DNA from: Branchiostoma floridae
Lineage: Eukaryota; Chordata; Leptocardii; Amphioxiformes; Branchiostomatidae
Direction: 5' to 3'
Length of the DNA stretch: 64,000 bases
Assembly: GCF_000003815.2 (NCBI RefSeq)
Contig: NC_049986.1
Coordinates: 15,829,496-15,893,495, forward strand
Positions within the stretch are counted from its first letter, which is position 1, and every line of letters starts with the position of its first letter. Below, in pieces: positions 1 to 10,956 of this stretch. Made by a program: the position numbers and the translations under genes. The notes beneath the pieces are model-generated. The model worked only from the letters and a program-made list of their open reading frames with translations, searched no databases and was not told the origin of the DNA.

Positions 1-3000
1 GTCTTTTGTTGTGTACGCAAGCATTTAGCCAAACCTGATGTCGTCTTGAGTTTGACCCATCATTTGTCAATAGCCAGAACAAAGGGGATAGTTGTGTGGT
101 AATAGTTATGTTCCAATTCCAAATCATTACGTATGTCCAGATGTTGAGGCCCGTTTCAAGCCTACATTAAAAATATATTGTGTATGAAACCGGATATTTC
201 GTGTCAGCAACCAAAACGCCCTGTTTACTACGACAGTGGTTCTTCCCAACTGTAAAACGTGCCCATTCTTCTGCAGTCACGTTTGTTTCGACGTTTCTTT
301 AAAGTAACGAATGCGAGGGCGCGACCTGGTAACGTGTAGGCGCTCGTATTGTTTCCACATGATACGGGAAAGACCTTACATTGACTCTGGAAAAGCGGGG
401 CTCCAAGATTCCATTGGTCTCACTGTGCATCGCACGTCGCACACGTAGGGTGAGACCTCTCGACATCGGGTGCTCTAGGGGTTATGGCGAGCAGACATCA
501 TGATTTATGTGCAAGCGAAATTCAGTACCGTATTGATGTCAGTATTGTAACATGATGATATTGCTTGTTTCCAAAACGATATTGACGATGTTGAACTAGT
601 AGAAGGGACACGACAGTTGTAGGAGTATTTATACTTGACACCACCGCGACTGGGCTTTGTGAACTGTGTAGAAAATGTTGTAAGGTTGTTCTGTTACGGC
701 ATGAAAACAAGCCTCTTGATCGTCGTTGATTTTATAGTTGTAGTTTAAACATGTTCAAGTGCAGGATTCCGGTTTACTACATGGCTTTCTCGGAGTGCGC
801 CCGGGGATATATTGACAAAACCCTTGGTGTCTTATTGCCCGGCTTGTACCAAAACAAGGCAGTCCACACTGGTCATGCTCGCTTTTTGGCTAGCTGCCAG
901 AGGTCTCCCCCTTTTCCCCTACCGGCGATGAGTTAGATTTATGTACGGAGTAGTAGCACAGGGCAGATAGAAACGTATGTACAACTCACTATCGATAAGT
1001 GACGTTTCGTCCCTACTAAATAGCTCGAATGGCTGGGAAATTTGAGGTAAGGCAGAAACCATGCAGCGTCTCACAACCTTAAGAACCCTGCAAGCGCGAC
1101 TCAGAAGCCCACAAGAGTCGATATCATTGAAAAAAAAAAACATAATATTTTGTCTCACAATACTTAACGACAAATCTAATACGTCGGAGATGCCAAGAGC
1201 CGCAAAAAACAAACAAGCGTCGTGTGTTTGTGTAGTATGAATCATATCTGGAAAAGGTGACGGCTGGTGTGTGTGTAACATGTATTGTTCAACAGTGGCG
1301 TCATACTTCTGCAGCACCGCGCTTCCTGTTATTGACAACCACTGCTCTAGTCCATCGTGCTTCGGTAGGCCCCGTTTACTCGTGCCGTTGTGCGTATGTT
1401 CAAGTCCGTTTGAGCTGTGTATTGACATTTTTAAGGCTTAGATAGAGCGGGAAAGAAGTTGTTTTAATTTCAACCAAAGCGAACAAAAAAATACAAACTT
1501 TTTCGGCCGCAAACTTTACAAAAAGTGTGAAAGGACCTGTATAGGTATAATTACTTCCCTTTAATACAAACCTACTTTCCTTCGTGCTAAGTAGGTTACA
1601 GTAACCGTACTCTCTTTGTTCTTCTACTCGTCTGAAGATAGGACAGGACGTACGTACTACATGTAGCTGTTTTTGTTTGCCTGCTAAGCAAACATAGAAC
1701 CTTGCAACCTTATCATACAATAGCGGAGTGCCGGCGTAAAACACGGGATCTCATACGTCATAAGCGAGCCCTGCTTGGTGAAAACAACACGTACGTAATG
1801 ATGATGATGTCAAAGGTCAAACACAGTCCGCAGTTATCTCCAAGTAGATCGATCGGGAGCAAAGACAATATCCAAAGGGCTAAATAGTGCCCCGTTGGAT
1901 ACTATCTTTATACGTAGATCTACTTGCGCTGCGACCTAACTTGTATTTGCGATTACATTGATTTCATACTTGTAAAAAACATGAAAAATGCAAATGAAAA
2001 ATGACTGAAACACAAAAAGCGCAAAAAATGATTTATGTATAAAATGTGCTATGCAATCTGTAAGACTTGGCGTACTCCATTCTTAAAAGTTTTTCGTCCT
2101 TCCTACAGAAAATATAAGGCCATATAATGAATTTGACTATATTTCTGAACTTATTACTTATGAAAGTTTGACATTTTAATGCAAATAACGAGAATTCAGA
2201 CTTTGTACATACTTACGTGTGCATATGAATAACCTTTAGTAGATATAAGAGCTGAACTAGAATCAGGACATATCATGTACTTACCTTTAATATAAGTATA
2301 TATAAGGGCTGAATTAGAATCAGGACATATTCTGTACTTACCTCAGCATGAGTGGATAGCACTTAGCACCTGCCCATTGATGTAACCATGGGCATAAAGG
2401 CCTAATTGATGATAGTCAATTGCTGCGGTGACATTTGTAGATAAGGCATGAGAAACAGCAGTCTCTGTTTTACAGTATGTTCTCTGTGACAAAACGCAGA
2501 GCAAAAGTGATAAGTTAAGATGGAAGTGTTGAGACTGGTGTGACGAATTGTGATATCTTTCCTCACACTTCAAAGTTTAAAATCAACTTTGAGAAAACAG
2601 TCTTGGGTCCTTAATGCAACTATTTAACAGAGATTTGGCTCCAGGTGTTTTTGACGCCTCTTAAAGCATTTTTGTCTGGCTTTCTATTTTTGTCAGATTT
2701 CCTTTCTGTCCCGCATGGCGCAAGGAAAATCAACTAGAGCCTTACTTATTTGAGACTGATATGTCATGGCAAATAATTACTTAGTAACACTCAATGCACA
2801 TTTGAAATGTCCACTGATGAGTTGTTCATAATGATTACTGCCATATTACATTGTGGCAATAAGAAGGCCGTGTGAGAGTATTAAGCAACATTCTCACAAT
2901 AGTTTCACACACCTATATTCTATACACACATGCGTTATTCTGAGTAAAGGGCAGATGAAAAGCATACAGAGTGGATAAGTAACGTTTTTTTTACATCATA

Positions 3001-3012
3001 CCCTAAGTGTTG
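1..3012. other. 5' flank of NR5A; no supported gene
   Basis: I see no conserved coding sequence here. The longest open frame (minus strand, 919-1428) resembles no family I recognise and its length is within what chance allows in 64 kb. The NR5A promoter and 5' noncoding exon may lie here or further upstream; neither is identifiable. A short tandem duplication at 2238-2344 carries two splice-donor-like sequences on the minus strand. Confidence 0.5.
2238..2344. repeat. Tandem duplication, about 60-bp unit
   Basis: Two copies of a unit with ATAAGRGCTGAAYTAGAATCAGG followed by ATATYMTGTACTTACCT. On the minus strand each unit carries AGGTAAGTAC, a near-perfect splice donor. No matching exon is convincing: the adjacent minus-strand frame 2343-2573 is not recognisable. 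Confidence 0.7.
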
Positions 3013-3228
3013 CATTGGATGACTGAGTGGCTATGTTAGTGGACACTAGATCGAGGGGTCAGGGGTTTGATTCCTGGCAATCCTAGCTAGACCCTGTGTC
3101 CTTCACTTGACACGACTTGCCTCACTCCACACAGGTGTAAAAATGGGTACCTGACTTTGGTTGGGGAGGTAAAAGGCTGTGGAAGGAGAGGGATGGGCTC
3201 CGCCTGCCCTAGACCTAGACACAGTAGA
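3013..3228 (+). mobile_element. tRNA-derived SINE
   Basis: The head is tRNA-like, with an A-box-like GACTGAGTGGC and a B-box-like GGGTTTGATTCC. A body follows with ACCTGACTTTGGTTGGGGAGG, GGAAGGAGAGGGATGGGC and CCCTAGACCTAGACACAG. The same body occurs in reverse at 18535-18770, which supports a dispersed family. It ends directly against the MITE at 3229. Confidence 0.75.
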
Positions 3229-3416
3229 TACTGTAAAATTTATTTACATTCGCACGGATTTAATTTTGCAGTAAAAAACTTTTCGCGTTGGTTTTAAGTT
3301 CGCGGTAGCACCATGCACTGTAGTCTCTTACTACCATGGAAAAATGCTTGTGGTGGTTTTAAGTTCTCGGTGAAGCGGCCACCGTGAAAACCACGAAAGT
3401 TTTTGCATTTACAGTA
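3229..3416 (+). mobile_element. MITE, TACTGTAAATGCA family, copy 1
   Basis: Palindromic element starting TACTGTAAA and ending TTTGCATTTACAGTA. The interior has the family hallmark GCACCATGCACTGTAGTCTC and GTTCGCGG / CCGCGAA-type words. Related copies, full or partial, lie at 13742, 40940, 50411, 51684, 56829, 59492 and 63404. It ends about 80 bp before NR5A exon 1. Confidence 0.85.
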
Positions 3417-3500
3417 ACAATACAGCCCTTACAGTGACTACCTTCACCTCCACCTTTTGTCCTAACGGCGATCTTATCTTGTGTCTCTCCAGGTGTGAAG

Positions 3501-3759
3501 ATGATGTCAGACTATCAGTATGAAGAAGAACCGAAGGACCTGGAAGAGGCGTGCCCCGTGTGCGGGGACAAGGTGTCCGGTTACCACTACGGCCTCCTCA
3601 CCTGCGAGAGCTGCAAGGGCTTCTTCAAGCGCACGGTGCAGAACAACAAGCAGTACACCTGCATCGAGAACCAGAACTGCGTCATCGACAAGACGCAGAG
3701 GAAACGCTGCCCCTACTGCCGCTTCCAGAAGTGTCTGCAAGTTGGGATGAAACTGGAAG
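3501..3759 (+). CDS. NR5A: NR5A coding exon 1: DNA-binding domain, both zinc fingers
   Basis: Encodes residues 1-86. Zinc ligands are C18, C21, C35, C38 (finger 1) and C54, C60, C70, C73 (finger 2). The P-box CESCKGFF is the NR5 type that reads AGGTCA half-sites. The exon ends at KLE, split before Ala by a phase-1 donor (GTACGT at 3760). The exon begins at 3493 after a pyrimidine-rich acceptor (CTCTCCAG). Two adjacent ATGs (3501, 3504) follow a GTG-AAG that is also open in frame, so a longer N-terminus spliced from upstream is possible, as in LRH-1 isoforms. The start at 3501 is the first ATG in the exon and gives a short A/B region typical of NR5A. Confidence 0.93.
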
Positions 3760-3784
3760 GTACGTGTTTGTGATTATTATTAAA

Positions 3785-4140
3785 ATTGCAAACTTTATGT
3801 CATTGAAGTTTAGCCATTAAGGTACAGAACATATTACACAAACATTTGGATAAGTGCTCTGTTTCAACAGAGTCAGATGTTTCTTACAGCATTATATCAT
3901 GTATATTTGAGTCTACTAGTTCCTCTTGTCCTGTGTCTACATGTACGTGTTCCTTATCATTACAACTCTCATGTTTTTGAAGTTTAGACATGATCAAGGT
4001 AAAGAATATATTACAAAAACAACTGGATAAGGGCTCTGTTTCAACAGTACAGCATTACATTCAGGTCTACCAAGGAGGTTTTCAATGGGTCTACTACTAG
4101 TAGTAGTTCCTCTTGTCCTGTATCTACATGTACATCGTAT
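3785..4140. repeat. Tandem duplication in NR5A intron 1
   Basis: Two diverged copies with a period near 180 bp. Shared words include GAAGTTTAG, GGATAAG-GCTCTGTTTCAACAG, CAGCATTA and AGTTCCTCTTGTCCTGT. It starts about 25 bp after the exon 1 donor and contains no exon sequence. Confidence 0.75.
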
Positions 4141-5936
4141 ACTTCACTGATGAGAATTAAGTTAACAGATGCTGTACAAAATGTCTGATTCTTTTATTTT
4201 CATAGACTTAATCAAGTTGTTTGATTTTTGAAAATCCGAGAACCAACAAGTCAAATTGGTGTGGCCTTATGCTACTTAGATTAAGGTGCCAGTTCAGCCC
4301 AGCAAGTTCTGTCAGCAGCCATCCTCTTTATGACCCTCCAGTTGATATTTACTGCTTTATGCCAGCATTGACTACTGCACATATTTCTCTGTAAACCTTT
4401 CTGATGTCTTGAAATGGCTAAATGTTTGCTGAAAATATGATTAAGCACTGCTGCTGAAACGCAACAGTTGTCAGGATCGTGTTATTCAAACAAGCTACAA
4501 GCACGATAAATGAGAATGACAGGACTACAGGACCAAACTCTAAACTCGAGATAAGAGTTCATGTGTCCAGTACACCAGAGTGGTTTTCCCGAAGCAATTC
4601 ATCCTGGAAAGAGCTTTTGAAAGCTCTTGTCACTACAAACCTGTCATGCCCGGTCTTCATGCAAAATTCATCGCGACATCCTGATCATCTAACAGGAGAA
4701 ACTCCCAGTAATGCAGTAGAGACCTGCATTCATCACTGTCACTGTTGCCTTCTTGTAGCAGTAATGTTGCTTTCATCTCTTGTAGCAAAGTTGGGTTGCT
4801 CTCAGTTAATGTTTCGCATGTATAATTCCAACAGGCACACTGTGCGCAGTACGCTAAGTGTGGCTGACACACATACAAAGTCTATTATGTATTCTCGTGT
4901 CCAGCTTCGACCGCTGGCGCCATGTTTTCTGTAGCCATTTACATCTGGCATTTAACAACCATCTGAACTAAAGAAAATCAATGGTGCTATTAGGACCTGC
5001 AAAAATCCATTTTGAAAGCAGTAAATAACTTGAATGCCATGTCCATGCAGCTGCTACTGCTGTTTTTTTTTTCTGAAATTCAATATTCCAATGAAACAAT
5101 CATAATCATAACCTATCTAATCATAATCTGTGAAGTCAAAGCAAAATGACTTGTCCCTCTGTCAATGGAATTCAAGAAAGAAGAAAGGGCACTTATAAAA
5201 TGCAAGACCTCTGAATGATTAGCAGTAGATATGTGGCCTTTAAAAGGCATGCATGTGAACTTTGAAACAGTGACCAGCACTGAGGGACAGTTCTGGCACA
5301 TTGGCCACAGTTCTGGCAAGCTCACAGCCAAAAAATTGATGATGATACCCATTTGATGATCCCAGCTGTTTTCATTTGAATGTTTCTGGCACAAACAGGG
5401 GTACTGGCAGCGCTGAGGGGCTCCCTGCTCAAATCCTCTTACTGCCGTCAGTCAAAATTGATATCAGTGCCTATGAACTCTACTTTGTACCTCCCAGCTG
5501 TTGATGCAACTGGAGGCATGCCAAGCTGGGATCTGTTTTGGAACAAGCTAAGGGCAAGTTCAAATGTAGGAGATTGATCTGTAGTAACCAAGTATCCCTT
5601 GTGAGCATTGATCAAACAGTGTTAGGTCACAATGGTTCAATCCCATATCTGCACCGGTGGAGGTTGGACATGGGCAGAACAGTCAAAGCTGTATACCAGT
5701 GAACATCTCTTAACAAGGACCACCCGGCCATTGTGGCCACTTTTAGCTCATTCCTTTTGAAAATTGACAGAAGTATTAGGAATCCTGTCTATGTAGGTAG
5801 TCACCTGTCTACTGAACAATGTTCTTGTGGTCACAGATTTTACTACACTTTGAAGCAACTCCTTGTCAATCAATCAAGACATTGTTCTGTTTCTGATCTA
5901 CTAAGAGTTTGTTACACAGAGGCAGTACATCCAAAC

Positions 5937-6118
5937 AACTTGTTATGAATTTGACAACAGGTCATCATTCCTGCTTCTTTCCTTTTCAATCCATTCATAC
6001 CTCATATTCTATTTTTGATATGATCTGTTATTGCACAGATTGCTAGAGACAGACTTCCAAGCAACTTGTTGCTATGAGTTTGACTAACAGGTCGTCATTC
6101 TTGTTTCTTTCCCCACAG
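5937..6118 (+). repeat. Duplication of the NR5A exon 2 acceptor region
   Basis: The 52 bp upstream of exon 2 (AACTTGTTGCTATGAGTTTG, then ACAGGTCGTCATTC and a pyrimidine tract) has a diverged copy at 5937-5987 (AACTTGTTATGAATTTGAC, then ACAGGTCATCATTCC and a pyrimidine tract), period about 126 bp. The upstream copy lacks the final CCCCACAG and any exon sequence, so it is probably silent, but it duplicates the polypyrimidine and likely branch region. Confidence 0.75.
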
Positions 6119-6921
6119 CTGTGCGCACAGACAGAATGCGGGGTGGAAGGAACAAGTTCGGCCCCATGTACAAACGCGACCGTGCCATTAAGCAGCAGAG
6201 AAAAGCCATGATGGCCCGCACAAAGTCCGAGGCCTCGCTGTACCAGCCCATGCCCAACTGCCAGTACCAAACCAACGTCAACTCGGCCGTTCAGAACATC
6301 CACGCCGCCGCCAAGGGGATCCCCATGTCCCCCATGTCCACGCTGTCCCCCTCGTCGCAGCCCAGCACGGTCTCCAGCAGCTACCCCCCGATCATCCCCC
6401 CCGTCACCGCGACGAACTTTTACAGCTCCCCCATCACCTCCACGATGGAGAGGCTGCCCATGAATTTCCACCCGGGGAGCTCCTACATCAACCACGGGAT
6501 GAAGCCCCACTCGTACCCCCAAAACTTCGCCATGAAGCCGGAGAAGGACGTCTTCAGCGACCAGCCCTCCTCCTGCCAGCAGGAATCCGCTACCTCAGTC
6601 AGATCCTCCCCCCCGACGACGCCACCCAACAACCACCTCCACGGCCAGTCGGACAAAGAACTCAGGCTGTCCCCGGACCGCATGTCGTCGGCGCCGGCCG
6701 GTAACGAGCGCCCCAGAACTGTTCCCAAGCTCATGCAGGAGCTGCTGCAGTGCGAGCCCGACCAGAAGGTGCTGAGGCAGAAGCTGCTGGAGACAGTGGA
6801 GGACCAGATGAGGCAAGGCGAGGAGCCCAACAGTTTTGTCATGCTGTGCAAGCTCGCCGACCGAAGCCTGGTCTCCACGGTGGAGTGGGCCAAGAACAAT
6901 GCCATGTTCAGCCAACTGGAG
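6119..6921 (+). CDS. NR5A: NR5A coding exon 2: FTZ-F1 box, hinge and start of LBD
   Basis: Encodes residues 87-354. It opens with the FTZ-F1 box, whose motif RMRGGRNKFGPMYKRDRA is nearly identical across NR5A proteins and makes the extra base contacts 5' of the half-site. The middle is a Ser/Pro/Thr-rich hinge with several SP/TP sites (around GIPMSPMSTLSP and RSSPPTTPP), and MKPE fits a sumoylation consensus. The last 65 residues (from about PKLMQELLQ) are LBD helices 1-3, ending KNNAMFSQLE. The acceptor is TTTCCCCACAG and the donor GTGAGT, phase 0. It is GC-rich relative to its introns, as expected for coding sequence. Confidence 0.95.
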
Positions 6922-7362
6922 GTGAGTACTGCTTAGACTACCTACAATTCTGTTGTTGTAGTCTACTTGTTGCTGGTATACAGTGGGTACAATGTACAAA
7001 TCCTTAAGAATGCAAAAATAACAGCCATTGATGTGCATTAATAATGATAACTTGACTGATCTAGAAAGATGCCACCCTTCTGTGTGTTTCATAGGTAATC
7101 CTGAGAATTCATAATCATATCATTGGCTGAAATATCCGACTTGTAACAACAACAGATTTTCAGTTCACAGAAAAAGTATACATTTGGGCAAGCCAAAAGA
7201 ACACTGGTTACTTTTTTGAGTCACATATTGCAGAAAACAAAGTATTTGAGAATTTTACTTGCATTTTAAACTTTTCCCTCCTGTCCTTCAGTTTGCTAAA
7301 GCTTAAAATGGATTTTTACTGACCAGAAGAACTGACAGCCTTGTTCTTTCCCCGTGTGTCAG
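6922..7362 (+). other. NR5A intron 2
   Basis: A 441-bp phase-0 intron with GTGAGT donor and GTGTGTCAG acceptor. I see no repeat or conserved element in it. Confidence 0.85.
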
Positions 7363-7615
7363 GTTGAAGACCAGATGGCCCTACTACAGAACTGCTGGAG
7401 CGAGCTGCTAGTTCTCGAGCACCTCTACCGGCGAGCAGTGAGTGGAAAGGATTGTCTGATGACGTCCCAGGGACAGGAGATCAACATGTCGCTCATCCCG
7501 TCGCTCGGGTTCGGGCCCATGGACTGCACCGCGGAGGTCGCTTCCAAGCTGCGGGAAGCCAAGGTGGACTACCTGGAGTACATGTGCCTCAAGTTCCTCA
7601 TCCTCTTCAACACAG
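7363..7615 (+). CDS. NR5A: NR5A coding exon 3: LBD core
   Basis: Encodes residues 355-438 plus one base of 439. The motif VEDQMALLQNCWSELLVLEH is the NR LBD signature (helices 3-5) in its NR5A form. The exon continues through a variable loop to KVDYLEYMCLKFLILFNT (helices 7-9). The acceptor GTGTGTCAG at 7354-7362 and donor GTGAGA at 7616 are both good; phase 0 in, phase 1 out. A decayed copy of its last ~45 bp lies in the intron at 7701-7751. Confidence 0.95.
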
Positions 7616-7700
7616 GTGAGACATGGTTTACTCCTGAAGCTTGTATCTCACTCATGAAGCTATGGTACATTGGCACTGCAGTCATATGGTGCACAAATAG

Positions 7701-7751
7701 TAGTGGAGTACATATGCCTCAAGATCCTTTTAAGTTATCCTCTTCAACACT
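7701..7751 (+). pseudogene. Decayed duplicate of the NR5A exon 3 3' end
   Basis: GGAGTACATATGCCTCAAG, then a diverged stretch, then ATCCTCTTCAACAC, matches the last ~45 bases of exon 3 (7576-7613), 125-130 bp downstream. It contains a ~7-bp insertion and has lost the GTGAG donor. It is an exon fragment, not a functional exon. Confidence 0.8.
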
Positions 7752-10230
7752 TTGGGCGCAGTCACGTAGGTTGTACGATCGCCTACGATCGCTGACTTCT
7801 GGCATTTTGGAGGACAAAATGTATGCCTCTTACAAAGTTCAACTGTCTTGGTACACAAAATGCTGTTTTTGATCCTTGGTGTTGGTTGGTTCTGTCACAG
7901 TCTACTTGAAAATCCCATGGCTTCAAAATTGTACAATGACACGACCTCAAATTCAATTTAGACTGCAACAACGCAGCAAAAGTGCTAGCTTCATTGAGAT
8001 ACCCTTTACTTTACCTTTTACTGTTGACAAGAAGGTTGTTTTAGGTGCTGTTTGTTGTGTTTGTGTGTATGTGTGAGAAAAGGATAAATGGATCCTTGGG
8101 ATAGTTGACAGATGGGTATAGGGGTTGGGAAAATGATGGACTGCCTAATAGTTTGTGTTGGCTTTCTACGGTACTGCTACAGAATTTTCGAATATGTAAT
8201 GTACAATTGTAGAGCTCATCAAAACAGTCATTAAAAAACTATACCTCCATTTTTCATGGAGGTAATGATCAACTGATGGTAAATACATGTATGAAGTAGT
8301 GAATAGAAATGTCTATCAATAGTCAACATCAATACATGGATGATGGGTCACTAATGTGACTCAATGCTATAATCGTGTTGGAGTAAGATCAGGTAACATT
8401 TGTAAACTAGCCAATGAAAGCAGCTCTCATGCTTTGTTTACCCTAGGGATGCCATAATCCCTCTCTGAGCTGGTAAACATGCCTATTCTCAGAAGTGCTA
8501 CACTAACTGGCAACCATACAGTTGTTTACCACATATTAAAACCTTACATCATTTTCCAAGCACCAAGAGGTGTAAAAAAACAGGTGTAAAAAACAAGAAA
8601 AACATTGAAAATTGATAACATTTTATACTATGTGAATGCAGTTTTAGGCAGTAGATGTAACATTACTATATATATACACCAAGGCGACTATCATCTAATG
8701 ATTAAATCAGTGCCGAACACTCGAAATGTTTAGCTCACACGAAATGTTTAATTGAACAGATTAAATTAGCATGCTTTACATTGACTATAGTCTAATAATT
8801 TAATCAGTGGCAAACACTTGAAATACATGACTGTTTTGCTTGTAACCAAACTTATTATATCAGCATGCTTAACATTCACTGTTTATAAACTAAGATATAA
8901 TCTGAACTCTGGCAATCCTAGTCCGTATGTGTGGAAGCAATCTTCTCATTTACCCTGCCAATACAACAGTAGCTGGTTTTATGTTTTCCAACTGAACTGT
9001 CATCAACCTACAGTAACCTTTGCTAAAGGGCCATTAAAGTTGTAACGTCATCAGAGCATTCCAGTCGTTAACATTATCCATCCAGGCACTTGGCTCAAAT
9101 GCAAATCCGTATCCATAATAACAAATCCGCAGGGATATCTTATAAAGGCATGGTTGCTATCATTTTTAGAAATGAAAAGGAGATTTTCGTGCTGGAGGTT
9201 TTTTTTTTTTACACTTTAATTTTTCAAATTGCACGCATTACTGTAAGGTCACTGCCCTGCGCTTCCACCGCAGCGTGATTGAATGAGAGTGACTCATGCC
9301 TATTGGTTTCCATTGAAGGGGAAAGACGTTTGCTTTTGTTATAGAAGAGATGTTTGTCCACAGCAGTAGCATGTACGTAGCAGCGAAGGGCAATGTCCTC
9401 AAATCACCCGAGGCAACTTCCGGTGAGCACGTACAATGTATGACTCAGTGTACTGCAGTGGGGGACAAAATTTTACCTGTCTTTTTAAGTATTTTGAGGT
9501 AAGAAAAAACAAGAAAAAGCAATTAATATGTGAATCAAATCTTTGTGACTTTCAGTTGGTGCAAATTAGTAATTGTAGTCTGCAAGGAGAAGAAAATAAT
9601 ACAAGAAATCATTACCAAACACAAGCTTCTAACTTTACAGGTAGTTAGCTGGGATAAAGCCAAAGAAGGATTATGTTGTTTCCTTTCAATGATATTGATC
9701 TACGGGCTCTTAGCTATCTTGTTGTGAATGCAAAAGTGTCACACAACTGCTGGAAACAATCCGATAATGTGACTGAGGAATGCTCTCTTAACCAGTGACG
9801 TCAGGCCTTTGTCGAAAAATAAGGTTGTTATGTGTGATGATGTAAGTGCTCGTTGAAAGGGAAGGTTTACGTCACACCAGATATTCAGATCAGAGGTCAA
9901 TGCTGTCTTAAGTATGTCAATACTTGTACTGTGTAAAGTATACTGTTTATATGTAAACCTATGTTTCCAGAACCACCCAGTCAAATCCAGTTTGTTAAGT
10001 GTTGACAGATTTCAAGCTAAATTTTGCCAATTTACCCATTATGACCGATTGATGGCAAAAGGCTCGCAGTTTTAGAAATGATTGTTTCACTGCGGTGCTT
10101 TTCTTAATTACAGGGAATGTTGCAAGAATGTGAACATACATGATATGTACAATTTTTTAGTAACCAAATCAGAAGGAATGTTGCCTTTTTTGATGATTAG
10201 AACACGTACACCAAATAGTAATTACTCTTA

Positions 10231-10708
10231 CTTATCTAGACCCTCCTGTTTGTGTGTTACCGATGTGAAGGGGCAGATGAATGCGTGTTGTACATTTATT
10301 ATATGCGACTTAGCTAGACCCTCCTGTGTGTTGTACATGTATTATTACTTACCCAGACCTTCTTGTGTGTGTCGCGTGTAGTGAACATGTGTTGTACATG
10401 TATCATATATATAAGACTAGACTCTCCTGTGTGTTACAGATGTGAAGGGGCTGGTAAACCGCTCCATGTTTTGTTGTGAATGCGTGTTGTACATGTAGAA
10501 TTACCTAGACCTTACCTCGTGTGTTACAGAGGGACTGGTGAACTGCTCCATGCTTTGTTGTGAATGCATGTTGTACAAGTAGACTTACCTAGACCTTACC
10601 TTGTGTGTTACAGACATGGGGGTGGGTGGGCTGTGAATGCGTGATGTACATTTATTTTATCTATGTACCTTAAGGAGACTTACCTAGACCTTACCTTGTG
10701 TGTTACAG
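10231..10708 (+). repeat. Tandem array copying the intron 3 / exon 4 junction
   Basis: Six diverged units precede the real junction, each starting with a form of ACCTAGACCTTACCTTGTG. Starts are near 10231, 10311, 10350, 10411, 10502 and 10587, with the true unit at 10682. Three units keep GTGTTACAG acceptors ending at 10439, 10529 and 10613. Units at 10440 and 10530 also carry copies of the first ~30 bases of exon 4 (GGGCTGGTAAACCGCTCCATG-like). Each decoy reads to a nearby stop. Confidence 0.9.
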
Positions 10709-10956
10709 ACGTGAAGGGCCTGGTGAACCGCTCCATGCTGGAGAAGTTTCAGGAGCAGATCAACGTGGCACTGCTGGACTACACCCTCTGCAACTACCCC
10801 GAGCAGAACGACCGCTTCGGCCAGCTGCTGCTGCGGCTCCCCGAGATCCGCCTCATCGCTGTGCAGGCCGAGGAGCTCATGTACCTGAAGCACCTCAACG
10901 GTATCCTGCCCTCCGCAACACTGCTCATGGAGATGCTCCACGCCAAGCGGCAGTGA
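10709..10956 (+). CDS. NR5A: NR5A coding exon 4: LBD C-terminus and AF-2 helix
   Basis: Encodes the rest of residue 439 (Asp) to 520 and the TGA at 10954. It begins [15 protein letters not shown] (helix 9/10), contains [11 protein letters not shown] (the NR5A counterpart reads [11 protein letters not shown]), and ends with the AF-2 activation helix [11 protein letters not shown], which recruits coactivators. The acceptor GTGTGTTACAG at 10698-10708 is one of four near-identical copies in a tandem array just upstream. Only this one leads into the full exon. Confidence 0.95.

Larger units (their letters stand above)
3760..6118 (+). other. NR5A intron 1
   Basis: A 2359-bp phase-1 intron. It holds a ~180-bp tandem duplication (about 3785-4140) and a second duplication that includes the acceptor-proximal sequence (5937-5987 against 6062-6114). 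It also holds a decayed copy of the palindrome related to 41401-41582 (about 5680-5760). Open frames here (for example 4479-4934) look like chance. Confidence 0.8.
7616..10708 (+). other. NR5A intron 3
   Basis: A 3093-bp phase-1 intron. Contents: a decayed copy of the exon 3 end (7701-7751), a ~98-bp tandem duplication (about 8680-8880; shared ATTTAATCAGTG-like and AACACT-GAAAT words), and a tandem array carrying acceptor-like copies (10231-10708). The rest is AT-rich without recognisable features. Confidence 0.8.
3493..10956 (+). other. NR5A: NR5A nuclear receptor gene (FTZ-F1 / SF-1 / LRH-1 family), coding span
   Basis: Four coding exons (3501-3759, 6119-6921, 7363-7615, 10709-10956) join with GT-AG introns in phases 1, 0 and 1 to give 520 residues with no internal stop. 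Domain order: DBD (about 18-85), FTZ-F1 box (about 88-117), Ser/Pro-rich hinge (about 120-285), ligand-binding domain (about 290-520) ending in the AF-2 helix. NR5A receptors are nuclear transcription factors that bind YCAAGGYCA-type half-sites as monomers; vertebrate members control steroidogenesis, bile-acid genes and pluripotency factors. The first exon seen starts at a strong acceptor, so a further 5' exon must lie upstream and was not identified. Family assignment is secure from the DBD, FTZ-F1 box and AF-2. The cephalochordate assignment is inference. Confidence 0.95.

Noticed and set aside
1029-1046. Upstream NR5A coding exon MAGKFE before GTAAGG
   Set aside because: The donor phase is 0, whereas the 3493 exon would then read GTG TGA, an immediate stop.
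919-1428. 169-codon minus-strand open frame
   Set aside because: No recognisable motif or family; a frame this long is expected about once or twice by chance in 64 kb on six frames.
4479-4934. 151-codon plus-strand open frame in NR5A intron 1
   Set aside because: Lies wholly in the intron, has no family resemblance and no coding-type base composition.
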